From positions 62,001 through 126,000 of the forward strand of contig NZ_QMHO01000010.1 of NCBI RefSeq assembly GCF_003313505.1: 64,000 nucleotides of DNA, written 5' to 3'. The notes beneath the pieces are model-generated. The model worked only from the letters and a program-made list of their open reading frames with translations, searched no databases and had not been told where the DNA came from. Every line of letters starts with the position of its first letter. The stretch's first letter is position 1. Shown here piece by piece: positions 52,192 to 62,528 of the stretch. Source of the stretch: Pedobacter nanyangensis. GTDB lineage: Bacteria; Bacteroidota; Bacteroidia; Sphingobacteriales; Sphingobacteriaceae. The position numbers and the translations under genes were made by a program.

Positions 52192-52827
52192 ATGGAAAAA
52201 ATTAAAAATATTATCTTCGATTACGGCAACGTGATTTTTGCTATCGACTTCTTACGCACCCAAAATGCTCTTGCACAACTAGGTATCCCCAATGTAACCG
52301 AATTCTTTGCGCACAAGGGCCACAACCAACTATTTGACGATTTTGAAACCGGAAGCATTACCCCTGCCCAGTTTAGGGATGGCATTAGAAAGGTAGCCGA
52401 AAAATTAGAACTTACCGACCAACAAATAGACGATGCCTGGAACAGTTTGCTAATTGGCGTATCAGGCAACAACCACGAGGTACTGTTAGAAGTAAAAGAT
52501 AATTACCGCACTTTTTTGTTAAGCAACAACAATAAAATCCACTACGATTGGATCATTGCCTATCTACAAAAAGACTTTGGTTTCAACAACTATGATGATT
52601 TTTTTGAAAGAGCCTATTTTTCACAAGATACCAGCATGCGCAAGCCAAACCCTGCCATATTTGAAATGGTACTGAAAGAAAACAACCTTGTAGCCGAAGA
52701 AACCCTGTTCATTGACGATAGCCCGCAACATATTGAGGGAGCTAAAAAAGCAGGATTAAACACCTTGCTAATGAATGTACACCCAGAGCATTTGCGTGAT
52801 TTCCTGGTGAGCCATCACATTCTGTAG
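52192..52827 (+). CDS. HAD-superfamily phosphatase (HAD-IA)
   Basis: 211 aa cytosolic hydrolase. Motif I IIFDYGNVIFAID (nucleophile Asp, with Asn replacing the second Asp as in glucose-1-phosphatase-like members), motif II TFLLSNNNK, motif III Lys in MRKPNPAIFEMVL, motif IV LFIDDSPQHIEGAKKAG. It resembles YihX-type sugar-phosphate phosphatases. It is a single gene in front of a convergent DUF-type gene. The exact substrate is unknown. Confidence 0.9.
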   Translation: MEKIKNIIFDYGNVIFAIDFLRTQNALAQLGIPNVTEFFAHKGHNQLFDDFETGSITPAQFRDGIRKVAEKLELTDQQIDDAWNSLLIGVSGNNHEVLLEVKDNYRTFLLSNNNKIHYDWIIAYLQKDFGFNNYDDFFERAYFSQDTSMRKPNPAIFEMVLKENNLVAEETLFIDDSPQHIEGAKKAGLNTLLMNVHPEHLRDFLVSHHIL

Positions 52828-52862
52828 CATTATATGGGTAGGGATAATCTGTTTGGTTTTTC

Positions 52863-54173
52863 CTACCGCTTTTTCTCCCGAAGCGCTTCATGGTTCTTGA
52901 GCGCATCAATAGCTGTTGCTTTTCGTGGAACAGCCGGCTCATAGTCGGCAGGCATAAAGGTTGCCAGCCTCCTTTTCGACATAAAGCCCGACATATAGAG
53001 GTTGTAGCTCAATTCCAAACCATCTTCCGAGAGTTCAAAAGGTTCGTCATCCATCATATACAACAACGTTTCCATCTTTGTAGGCATTTCCTTATTGATC
53101 CTCACTTTTGTAGTATCTACATAGGCTGACATTTTCTGAAAATTCCGACGGTAGGTTACCATCAGAGAATCCTTAAATTTAAGTTTATACACCCTGTTCA
53201 CTTTATCGTGTTCCAGAATGCGGTCCAAGCATACCGTATCCAAAGTTCTACATACCAAATCGGGCTGTTTAAAAACCTCGCCATAATAAGCCAAGGTATC
53301 CTGATCAGCGATCAAATCCCTGACATGCAAATCCAAAGCAAACTGCTTTTGCTTTAAAGCCTGATTTTTAAGCGAATTGATATAATCGAGGATTCTTTCT
53401 TTCTCTTGGTTCCGCACTTCGGTGTAGGTGTTAATGGAAAAACCTTCCTCCTTAAGTTTACCACTTACCAAAGCCTTATAGAAATGGGTAGCTGAACCTT
53501 GATAAGCATGATTGGTATTGAACTGCAACCTGTCTATTGAATTGGTTGATTTGGTCGGTTCAAAAAACAAGGTCGATTTATAAAGCAGCTTTTCGCTATT
53601 CACATCATACTTAAACTCATCCAAATCTATCTTTACCAAATAGCCCAGCTTATCATTCATCACCCATATAGGCTCATAAGTAGCAGCGGTTAAAATACCG
53701 GTCAACTGGTCGAAACTAAAACGCACCGCCTTTTGGTTAACCACTACATCGTTTTTATATTTACTGGAGTAGTAATCTTCGTCTATATCCGACATTAATA
53801 GCCTGGTAAACAAGCGTCCCCATTTTTTCCATCCAACACGGTCGCCAATAATCACTTCCTTTAAAGTATTATGGATGGGCTTTAACACTACTTTAAGGTT
53901 TTGCTGAGGAATTTTATGCAACACCACTTTTTGATAACCCACACATGAAACCACCAATTTGGCCTTGCCTTGAGAAATGCTTATGTAAAATTTGCCTGCT
54001 GCATTGGTTTTAGTACCAATTTGCGTTTCGTTGAAATATACACTGGCATTTTCAATGGGCTTACCGGTTTTGGCATCAACCACCCTGCCTATTGCCGTAA
54101 GTTGCGCAAAACCATGCTGAGCTAAAAACAACAAAAAGCATAGCAAAAAATTGACCTTAAAAAACATACACAA
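52863..54173 (-). CDS. Exported protein with N-terminal carboxypeptidase-D-regulatory-like domain
   Basis: 436 aa; start at residue 1 or 3 (MCM or MFF). Signal peptide FLLCFLLFLAQHGFAQ. Residues about 25-100 form a CarboxypepD_reg-like beta-sandwich (AIGRVVDAKTGKPIENASVYFNE). The remaining 330 residues are mixed beta-rich, without a family I can name, and end in basic KNHEALREKKR. Such proteins are common in Bacteroidota envelopes and are usually uncharacterised. It is convergent with the HAD gene (35 bp between stops) and divergent from the DUF962 gene. Confidence 0.75.
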   Translation of the reverse strand: MCMFFKVNFLLCFLLFLAQHGFAQLTAIGRVVDAKTGKPIENASVYFNETQIGTKTNAAGKFYISISQGKAKLVVSCVGYQKVVLHKIPQQNLKVVLKPIHNTLKEVIIGDRVGWKKWGRLFTRLLMSDIDEDYYSSKYKNDVVVNQKAVRFSFDQLTGILTAATYEPIWVMNDKLGYLVKIDLDEFKYDVNSEKLLYKSTLFFEPTKSTNSIDRLQFNTNHAYQGSATHFYKALVSGKLKEEGFSINTYTEVRNQEKERILDYINSLKNQALKQKQFALDLHVRDLIADQDTLAYYGEVFKQPDLVCRTLDTVCLDRILEHDKVNRVYKLKFKDSLMVTYRRNFQKMSAYVDTTKVRINKEMPTKMETLLYMMDDEPFELSEDGLELSYNLYMSGFMSKRRLATFMPADYEPAVPRKATAIDALKNHEALREKKR

Positions 54174-54222
54174 TGAGGTTATATTTGAGCAATATTTACT
54201 AACTTAACAAAAAAAGAGCTAA

Positions 54223-54540
54223 ATGGAAGCCAAAAAGTACAAATCGTTACAAGAGTTTTACCCCTTTTACCTGAGCGAGCATCAAAATACCACCAGCCGG
54301 GTGCTACATTTTATAGGCACAGGATTGGTTGTACTTTCGCTCATTACAGGGGTGCTTTTTCATGATTGGCGCTTTTTGCTGGTCATCCCCTTTTTGGGCT
54401 ATGGCTTTGCTTGGGTAGGACATTTCTTTTTTGAAAAGAACAAACCTGCCACCTTCCAGTACCCAGGGTATAGCTTAGCCAGCGATTTCATGCTATTTTG
54501 GGATTTGCTGAGCGGAAAGCAAAATTTCAAAGTAAAATAG
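54223..54540 (+). CDS. DUF962/Mpo1-like membrane protein
   Basis: 105 aa. It starts YKSLQEFYPFYLSEHQNTTSRVLHFIGT, with the His residues of the family (SEHQN, RVLHFIG), then two hydrophobic helices with GYGFAWVGHFFFEKNKPATF between them. The pattern matches DUF962; the yeast relative Mpo1 is an iron-dependent dioxygenase that shortens 2-hydroxy fatty acids. The bacterial role is not established. It is divergent from the preceding envelope gene and about 180 bp before katG. Confidence 0.85.
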   Translation: MEAKKYKSLQEFYPFYLSEHQNTTSRVLHFIGTGLVVLSLITGVLFHDWRFLLVIPFLGYGFAWVGHFFFEKNKPATFQYPGYSLASDFMLFWDLLSGKQNFKVK

Positions 54541-54621
54541 CTTTTGCCTATTAGCCCATAGATAAAAGCACTTTGACAGGGCCAGGCCATAACCCTACCT
54601 TTATCATTATTCAAAAAAGGT

Positions 54622-54714
54622 ATGGACATGGAAACAAAACAAACAGCGAAATGTCTTTCCAACGGCGCTAGTAAGCCATTGGAAAATACCAATACATCAT
54701 TAACAAAAAATTGA
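54622..54714 (+). CDS. Possible 30-aa leader peptide upstream of katG
   Basis: An ATG-start frame (MDMETKQTAKCLSNGASK) ends 6 bp before the katG start. It echoes the KatG N-terminus ([11 protein letters not shown]) loosely in KC...NG, as if a partial duplication. It may be a translated leader or chance. No terminator or pairing that would show attenuation is evident. Confidence 0.25.
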   Translation: MDMETKQTAKCLSNGASKPLENTNTSLTKN

Positions 54715-56994
<2,280 letters not shown>

Positions 56995-57017
56995 AATCTA
57001 GCAATAAAATAGTCATC

Positions 57018-57059
57018 ATCCCTAGTCCATTGCTTTTTAGAAGCTGGGCTAGGGATTTT
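57018..57059 (+). terminator. Rho-independent terminator of katG
   Basis: ATCCCTAG and CTAGGGAT plus two inner CC/GG pairs form a stem that starts 24 bp beyond the katG stop, followed by TTTTTGG. It is a standard terminator in form and position. Confidence 0.75.
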
Positions 57060-57534
57060 TGGTTTAATTACTTACCCCCCAGCCCCTCCCCAAGCGGGGA
57101 TATGGTGACAGCAAAACACCATTTTCATTAGCATTTAAGGGCGATAACAACCTCCCAAGAATTTTTATACTCAGAACAAACCAAATGGGACCAGGCTCCC
57201 AAACCATGTTAGTACTTTAATTGTAACAAAGTCCTTTTAATTTGCTTTTTTAAATGAACAAACCCATCTTTGTGAAAATGAGCAAAATGGCAACATCAAA
57301 AACAAGCGGTACTTTCTTTACGAAGAAGAAGGCCCCTGCTATGCCATATGCTCAACCTGCAACGCAAAATTTCTGCACGCCCTCAAATCCTGCAGCAATT
57401 AATCAAAGCAAGGATTTTATTCACTAAACCCCGATTTCTAATTCTTCTTAGCGATTTCGGGGGATAACCACCTCTAAATATTTTTTTTATGCCTTCATTT
57501 CTGGAGGCTTATCTATTCATTTAAACTTATTGAA
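57060..57534. other. Gap with a possible remnant of a Cys-containing protein
   Basis: There is no intact gene in these 475 bp. On the plus strand, between about 57255 and 57400, an open frame without ATG reads CENEQNGNIKNKRYFLYEEE, then CYAICSTCNAKFLHALKSC and stop. Its Cys pairs look like a lost zinc-binding end. Another frame in the same place starts with ATG at 57279 (51 codons) but has poorer composition. The rest shows nothing I can name. Confidence 0.3.
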
Positions 57535-57927
57535 ATGGAAACAAAATCAATTTTATTATCTAAAAGCGATCACAAATTTTTAAGCGAGCATTTAGAAAAA
57601 GCTGTCATGAGCGACTACAATAAATCTCGACTTAAACAAGAAATTAAAAATGCCAAAATCTTTGATGATGCAGCTTTACCTGCCGATGTTGTATCGTTAT
57701 ACACCGAAGCGCAGATTGAAAGCACCGAAAACAGTCAACAATTTGTCTTTAAACTGGTTTTACCTAAAGATGCCAACATAAAACAACAAAAAGTATCTAT
57801 CTTTGCCCCGATTAGCATTGCATTGCTAGGCTACCAAACCGGTGATTTGATCCAATGGGAAATGCCCGATGGCATCAAAGAGTTCAAGATTATGGCCGTA
57901 AGAAAGTTAGAAGAGCACGAACATTAA
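57535..57927 (+). CDS. GreA/GreB-family transcription factor, Rnk-like
   Basis: 130 aa. The N-terminal part (about 1-50) is too short for the long coiled coil of GreA, and the C-terminal half (about 55-130) is the GreA/GreB C-terminal domain (FVFKLVLPKDANIKQQKVSIFAPISIALLGYQTGD, ending in W-MPDGIKEFKIMAV). This layout is that of Rnk/nucleoside-diphosphate-kinase regulator proteins, which bind RNA polymerase without the cleavage finger. It is followed after 50 bp by a small membrane-protein gene. Confidence 0.85.
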   Translation: METKSILLSKSDHKFLSEHLEKAVMSDYNKSRLKQEIKNAKIFDDAALPADVVSLYTEAQIESTENSQQFVFKLVLPKDANIKQQKVSIFAPISIALLGYQTGDLIQWEMPDGIKEFKIMAVRKLEEHEH

Positions 57928-57977
57928 CCAAAGCAATGCACGGCTAACCACGTTATTCCCTTTTACGATTGAAGATC

Positions 57978-58100
57978 ATGAACACAGAAAAAGCAGAAAA
58001 GCTAAAAAAATGGGTCAAGAAAATTGGCTTTTGGGGTTTTCTATTCTTTTTGGTAAAGGGATTGGCATGGTTAGCTGTAGGTTATTTCATTGTGAAGTAA
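57978..58100 (+). CDS. 40-aa membrane protein
   Basis: ATG at 57978. A basic amphipathic start (KAEKLKKWVKKIGF) is followed by one hydrophobic helix (WGFLFFLVKGLAWLAVGYFIV). Small proteins of this form are frequent and conserved in Bacteroidota. It lies 50 bp after the GreA/Rnk-like gene and may be co-transcribed. Function unknown. Confidence 0.55.
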   Translation: MNTEKAEKLKKWVKKIGFWGFLFFLVKGLAWLAVGYFIVK

Positions 58101-58165
58101 CCTATCCATAATTCAATGTCGGCAATTCATTGCTGTTCCCTTTTAACATTCCAAACCATAAATTC

Positions 58166-58717
58166 ATGCACACCAACCTATTCGTGATTACGGGAGGCCC
58201 CGGCGTGGGCAAAACTACACTGATCCACGAATTAAGCAACGCCGGTTTTACGGTAGTTGAAGAAAGCGCCAGAAAAATTATCCAGGCGCAAATGCTTGCA
58301 AACGGCGATGCACTACCATGGAAAAACAAAATGCTTTACGCAAAGCTGATGCTGGAAGCCGCTGTTAATGTTTATCAAACTATTAAAGCAAAACAATTAT
58401 CAGAACCGGTGTTTTTTGACAGAGGGATTTTAGACTCCATTGGCTACATGAACATGGAAAACATTCCAATTCCATCAGAAATGAAAGCCGTGGCAATTGC
58501 CCATCGATATGCAGCTAAAGTTTTCATTCTGCCTCCATGGAAAGAAATCTATCAAACCGACCACGAACGCAAGCAAACTTGGGAAGAAGCCGTATTTACC
58601 TTTGAAAAAATGAAAGAAACTTATCTAGCCCATGGTTACCAGCTCATTGAAATCCCCAAGGCAGATGTAGGAACTAGAAGACGATTTGTTGAAAAGGAAA
58701 TTGGATTAATTGGATAA
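58166..58717 (+). CDS. P-loop ATPase/kinase-like protein (AAA_28 type)
   Basis: 183 aa from the ATG at 58166 (MHTNLFVITGGPGVGKTTLI), which puts the Walker A motif near residue 10 as usual. The longer frame from 58130 adds an unlikely extension. A Walker-B-like FFDRGILDS is at about residue 84-92. The family is related to NadR and deoxynucleoside-kinase-type P-loop proteins and often lacks an assigned substrate. The protein is soluble and cytosolic. It lies 65 bp after the small membrane-protein gene. Confidence 0.85.
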   Translation: MHTNLFVITGGPGVGKTTLIHELSNAGFTVVEESARKIIQAQMLANGDALPWKNKMLYAKLMLEAAVNVYQTIKAKQLSEPVFFDRGILDSIGYMNMENIPIPSEMKAVAIAHRYAAKVFILPPWKEIYQTDHERKQTWEEAVFTFEKMKETYLAHGYQLIEIPKADVGTRRRFVEKEIGLIG

Positions 58718-58785
58718 AAGAACAAAGAGCAACGAATAAAGATTGACATCCCTACTCTTTGCTCCTTACTCCTTGCTCCTTATTC

Positions 58786-59970
58786 CTAAATCCCTCTCCT
58801 ACGCTTCTCTCTGCTAATCAAAGAAAGCTCCCTGCCTGTTTGCCCCGCTACAGAAGTATTTTCCTGCGCCCTTCTGAACAGATAAGGCATTACCGCTTTG
58901 ATAGGCCCATAAGGAACATACTTGGCCACATTATAGCCCACATGAGAAAGGTTAAAACTTAAGTTATCGCTCATTCCCAATAACTGTGCAAAATAAACGT
59001 GCGGATGATTATGAGCGATCCCTTTCTCGTCAATTAGCTCGGTAAGCAAACGGCTGCTCTCCTCATTGTGCGTGCCACATACAAAACCGATTTTATCAAT
59101 ATTGTCCACACAGTAACGCAGTGCTTCATTGTAATCTTTATCGGTAGCCGCCTTGTCCACTTGTATCGGGGATAGATAGCCCATTTCTTCGGCACGTTTA
59201 CGTTCCTTTTCCATATAGGCGCCACGTACCAATTTGGCACCCAAAATAAAACCCGCTTCCCTGGCAATTAGGTGGTCGGCCTGTAAGCTGGTCAGTTTAT
59301 CGTGGCGGTAAATTTGATATGTGTTAAATACAATGAGTTGATCTTTATTGAACTTCATCATCATTTCAATGGCCAATAAATCGATGGTGTCTTGGATCCA
59401 GGTTTCCTCGGCATCAATCATCACGGGCACGCTTCTCTCGTATGCGGTACGGCAAATTTTTTCGCAGCGTTGCTTTACGCGTTCAAACTCCTCTGTTTCG
59501 GCTGCATCAAGCGCCTGCTTGGCATCCAATTTTTCCAACAGGGCAAAACGGCCAATTCCCGTCACCTTAAAAACCGTGATCGGGATTCTGGGATCCCCAT
59601 CGGCACGTACAATGGTCCTGATAATTTCTTCGCAGGTAAAATCAAACACCTGCTCCTCGTCTTCACCCTCTACAGAATAATCGAGGATGGTACCAACTTT
59701 GCCTTGGTGCAATTGCTCAATGGTGTGTTCACACTCGGCAATGGTTTCGCCACCACAAAATTGTTTAAAAATAGTGGCTTTAATGGCGCCTTGGATAGGC
59801 AAACCAATATTCAGCATAAAATTGGTGATGGGCGGGCCAACTTTGGTTAAAAAGTTACTCCCTATCATTTTAAACAGCCAGTAGGCCTGTTTTAATTCGG
59901 AATCAGATTTATGTCGAAACGCAACCTCAGTGTTATTGAAGTCTATTTTTTGCTTGGGGGAAGCATCCAT
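58786..59970 (-). CDS. Proline dehydrogenase (monofunctional)
   Basis: 394 aa single-domain FAD enzyme. The (beta/alpha)8 barrel motifs include VKVTGIGRFALLE, VRGAYMEKERKRAEEMGY and, near the C-terminus, YGPIKAVMPYLFRRAQENTSV with the RRAQEN signature that binds proline and FAD. It oxidises proline to pyrroline-5-carboxylate, passing electrons to quinone. The second enzyme, P5C dehydrogenase, is not adjacent. It is divergent from the S4 protein gene. Confidence 0.95.
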   Translation of the reverse strand: MDASPKQKIDFNNTEVAFRHKSDSELKQAYWLFKMIGSNFLTKVGPPITNFMLNIGLPIQGAIKATIFKQFCGGETIAECEHTIEQLHQGKVGTILDYSVEGEDEEQVFDFTCEEIIRTIVRADGDPRIPITVFKVTGIGRFALLEKLDAKQALDAAETEEFERVKQRCEKICRTAYERSVPVMIDAEETWIQDTIDLLAIEMMMKFNKDQLIVFNTYQIYRHDKLTSLQADHLIAREAGFILGAKLVRGAYMEKERKRAEEMGYLSPIQVDKAATDKDYNEALRYCVDNIDKIGFVCGTHNEESSRLLTELIDEKGIAHNHPHVYFAQLLGMSDNLSFNLSHVGYNVAKYVPYGPIKAVMPYLFRRAQENTSVAGQTGRELSLISREKRRRGI

Positions 59971-60063
59971 TTTTATAAGTATTTAGTCAGAACGCTGCAA
60001 AAATATAAATAACTAGCCATCCAAGCACGAAAGACTTTCAAATAATCGTAAATTTGCGCCGCC

Positions 60064-60270
60064 ATGATTAAATTTAAACTCGAAGGAGAATTTATTCCCT
60101 TAATTGCATTGCTAAAAGCGGCCTCGCTGGTACAAAGCGGCGGCGAAGCACAGTCCATCGTTGAAGAAGGTTTGGTTAAAGTTAACGGAACCACCGAAGA
60201 TCGTAAGCGCTTAAAGGTGCGCATTGGCGATAAAGTTGAATTTATGGGCAAGATAATTGAAATTATTTAA
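60064..60270 (+). CDS. Small S4-domain RNA-binding protein
   Basis: 68 aa consisting of a single S4 domain: IALLKAASLVQSGGEAQSIV, GLVKVNGTTEDRKRLKVRIGD. Proteins of this size (YbcJ/YaaA type) bind structured RNA, often rRNA or tRNA. Its TAA stop overlaps the aroB ATG by one base (TAATG), so the two are translationally coupled. Confidence 0.9.
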   Translation: MIKFKLEGEFIPLIALLKAASLVQSGGEAQSIVEEGLVKVNGTTEDRKRLKVRIGDKVEFMGKIIEII

Positions 60271-61328
60271 TGGAAGCGCTAAAAAACAACGATCATTTTA
60301 TTCATTTCGAGAGTGGCCTGGCTCCATTAAATGATATTTTAACGAAGAAAAAGTACAGTAAGGTATTTGTTTTTGCCGATTCGACTACTGCGGAAGTATG
60401 TATACCGGTTTTCAGGGACCTTTTGCCAGATTTAGATCATTTCGATATTATTGAAACAGATGCTGGAGAAGAAAACAAGAACATTGACTTTTGTATAGGC
60501 ATTTGGAAAACTCTTTTGGATTTTGAAGCCGATAGAAAATGCCTGATGATCAACCTTGGCGGCGGTGTAATTACCGACATGGGCGGTTTTGTGGCATCAA
60601 CCTACAAACGTGGCATCGATTTCATCAACATTCCCACTACCCTGCTTTCGCAAGTTGATGCTTCCGTAGGTGGTAAAACAGGAATCGACATCGATAATGT
60701 GAAGAACATGGTAGGTACTTTTGCCTTGCCACAAGCGGTGTTTATCGAAAACAGTTTCTTGGCTACCTTGCCAGAACGGGAAATGCTGTCCGGCTTTGCC
60801 GAAATGATCAAACATGGTTTGATTGCTGATGCGGCCTATTATCAGGAACTGAAAAACAGCGATTATCGTCAGATCAGCGCACAAGCCATTTACCATTCTG
60901 TTAAAATCAAAAACGAAGTGGTATTGACCGATCCATTTGAAAAAGGTTTGCGTAAGATTTTAAATTTTGGACATACCATTGGCCATGCAGTAGAAGGCTA
61001 TGCCCTGGTAAATGATAAAAAGCCGCTTACCCACGGCGAAGCCATTGCCATTGGAATGGTTTGCGAAGCTTACCTCTCTGCCAAATATTGTAACCTTTCT
61101 GCCCTTGAACTTGATGAAATTGCGGGTTATATTTTATCTCTTTACCCTAAATACCACATTAAAGCAGAGAGCTTTGATGATTTAATGGCCTTAATGCAAA
61201 GCGATAAAAAGAACGAAGACGGCTTCATCTTATTCTCCCTATTAGATCAGATTGGCAAGTGCGTTTTTAATTGCAGAGTAACTAAGGAAGATATTTTTAA
61301 CAGTTTAACCTATTACAATAGTTTATAG
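60270..61328 (+). CDS. aroB: 3-dehydroquinate synthase
   Basis: 352 aa. NAD-binding GGGVITDMGGFVASTYKRG, active-site PTTLLSQVDASVGGKTGID, and metal ligands in EMIKHGLI, LNFGHTIGHAVEG and THGEAIAIGM are all present. It closes DAHP to 3-dehydroquinate, the second step of the shikimate pathway. Its start overlaps the S4 gene. pheA and the DAHP synthase lie downstream in the same direction, so a loose aromatic amino-acid cluster runs from here to the window end. Confidence 0.97.
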   Translation: MEALKNNDHFIHFESGLAPLNDILTKKKYSKVFVFADSTTAEVCIPVFRDLLPDLDHFDIIETDAGEENKNIDFCIGIWKTLLDFEADRKCLMINLGGGVITDMGGFVASTYKRGIDFINIPTTLLSQVDASVGGKTGIDIDNVKNMVGTFALPQAVFIENSFLATLPEREMLSGFAEMIKHGLIADAAYYQELKNSDYRQISAQAIYHSVKIKNEVVLTDPFEKGLRKILNFGHTIGHAVEGYALVNDKKPLTHGEAIAIGMVCEAYLSAKYCNLSALELDEIAGYILSLYPKYHIKAESFDDLMALMQSDKKNEDGFILFSLLDQIGKCVFNCRVTKEDIFNSLTYYNSL

Positions 61329-61331
61329 TGT

Positions 61332-62261
61332 ATGAAGTTTACCGGAAGTGACATTTCTGTAGGCACCTTATTTGGTTTCGTGATTGTGCTCACCATTGTT
61401 GAAATGTATTTCAGCTATAGGCACGATAAAAAATTATACACCAAGAGAGATACTTGGACCAACATTTATCTCATGCTTTGTGCCATTGTAGTTAACCTGA
61501 GCATGAAGGTCGCCACCTTTTATCTATTGGATTACTGTTATCAATTCAGACTGTTCGAAATTCAAACACCTTGGATTTATTGGACGGTACTGGTGCTGGC
61601 GCAGGATTTCCTTTATTGGTTTTTACATACAGTTGGCCATTATGTGCGTTTCTTTTGGGCCATGCACGTTACCCATCATTCTTCGGAGCACTTTAACTTA
61701 ACCACAGGTTTTCGCTCAACGGTTTTTGAACCTTTGTACAGGGTATTCTTTTATTTGCCACTGGCTTTTATGGGCTTTAATGCCTTGGATATTCTTTTTG
61801 CTTACCTTGTTACCCAAATTTATGGCAACTTGGTACACACGCAAACCGTGATGAAGTTCCATCCTGTTTTTGAATATATCTTTGTAACACCTTCGCACCA
61901 CAGGGTACATCACGCCTGCAATGTGCGCTACCTGGATAAAAATATGGGCATGGTACTTATTTTATGGGACAGGATGTTTGGTACTTTTCAAGAGGAATTA
62001 CCAGAGGACAAAATAAAATATGGCTTAACTACCCAACCAGAAGACACTGGACCTGTAAACATCATCTTCCATGAGTTTATAGCTTTGGGGAAAGATGTTA
62101 AAAAAGCGCCAACTTTTTGGGATAAGATCAAATATGTGATCAATCCGCCGGGATGGAGCCATGACGGAAGCACTAAAATCGCCAAAATCATGCAGCGGGA
62201 ACTACAGGAAGAAGAAAATAAAAGCAAAGTAGTTGGCAATAGCGTTAAAACCTTTGGTTAA
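61332..62261 (+). CDS. Sterol desaturase/fatty-acid hydroxylase superfamily membrane protein
   Basis: 309 aa with at least four hydrophobic helices. The eight-His diiron pattern is visible: FLHTVGHYV, HVTHHSSEHFN, and PSHHRVHHACN (about residues 96-200). Members hydroxylate or desaturate lipids using O2. The lipid substrate in Bacteroidota is usually unknown. It lies 3 bp after aroB, so it shares that transcript although no biochemical link is obvious. Confidence 0.9.
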   Translation: MKFTGSDISVGTLFGFVIVLTIVEMYFSYRHDKKLYTKRDTWTNIYLMLCAIVVNLSMKVATFYLLDYCYQFRLFEIQTPWIYWTVLVLAQDFLYWFLHTVGHYVRFFWAMHVTHHSSEHFNLTTGFRSTVFEPLYRVFFYLPLAFMGFNALDILFAYLVTQIYGNLVHTQTVMKFHPVFEYIFVTPSHHRVHHACNVRYLDKNMGMVLILWDRMFGTFQEELPEDKIKYGLTTQPEDTGPVNIIFHEFIALGKDVKKAPTFWDKIKYVINPPGWSHDGSTKIAKIMQRELQEEENKSKVVGNSVKTFG

Positions 62262-62380
62262 AAAATACCATTTCGTTATTCGGTACAAAAACAACAAAAT
62301 TAAATTCCGATAAAAATATTTTCACTTTAGTATTGACAAATTAAATTTGTTGCTGTACATTTGGCAACATAAAGCAAAAA

Positions 62381-62443
62381 ATGAATTTTAACACTACATA
62401 TTGGTTTGGTTACTTTTACTACTTTAGTAAGAGCCAGGACTGA
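62381..62443 (+). CDS. Aromatic-rich leader peptide of pheA
   Basis: A 20-codon frame encodes MNFNTTYWFGYFYYFSKSQD. It contains 5 Phe, 4 Tyr and 1 Trp in the first 15 codons, 10 of them aromatic, and lies 86 bp before the pheA start. This is the pattern of ribosome-stalling leader peptides of aromatic amino-acid operons such as the pheA leader of enterobacteria. The last codons overlap the segment that can pair with the terminator stem. It is too short for the usual gene-finding lengths. Confidence 0.85.
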   Translation: MNFNTTYWFGYFYYFSKSQD

Positions 62444-62514
62444 TATGCAGAAAAATAGATAAAAATATTTAAGAATGTATGAAGGGTCCTGGCTAAAAAG
62501 CCAGGACCCTTTTT
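62432..62514 (+). promoter_or_regulatory. Three-segment transcription attenuator of pheA
   Basis: Segment A AGCCAGGAC (62432-62440) lies in the last leader codons. Segment B AGGGTCCTGGCT (62483-62494) pairs perfectly (12 bp, AAAA loop) with segment C AGCCAGGACCCT (62499-62510), followed by TTTT: an intrinsic terminator 15 bp before the pheA ATG. A is a copy of C, so A and B can form an antiterminator. A ribosome stalled on Phe/Tyr codons leaves A free, favouring A-B and read-through; a ribosome reaching the stop covers A, allowing B-C termination. The mechanism follows from the pairing; it is not tested here. Confidence 0.87.
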
Positions 62515-62528
62515 CGTTTAACAACATT

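Noticed and set aside
59392..59850. Plus-strand frame of 152 codons opposite proline dehydrogenase
   Set aside because: Antisense shadow of a conserved enzyme; no domain.
62475..62528. Upstream start for pheA that would add 18 residues
   Set aside because: This extension would be translated through the attenuator terminator stem; the ATG at 62529 gives the normal N-terminus of prephenate dehydratases.
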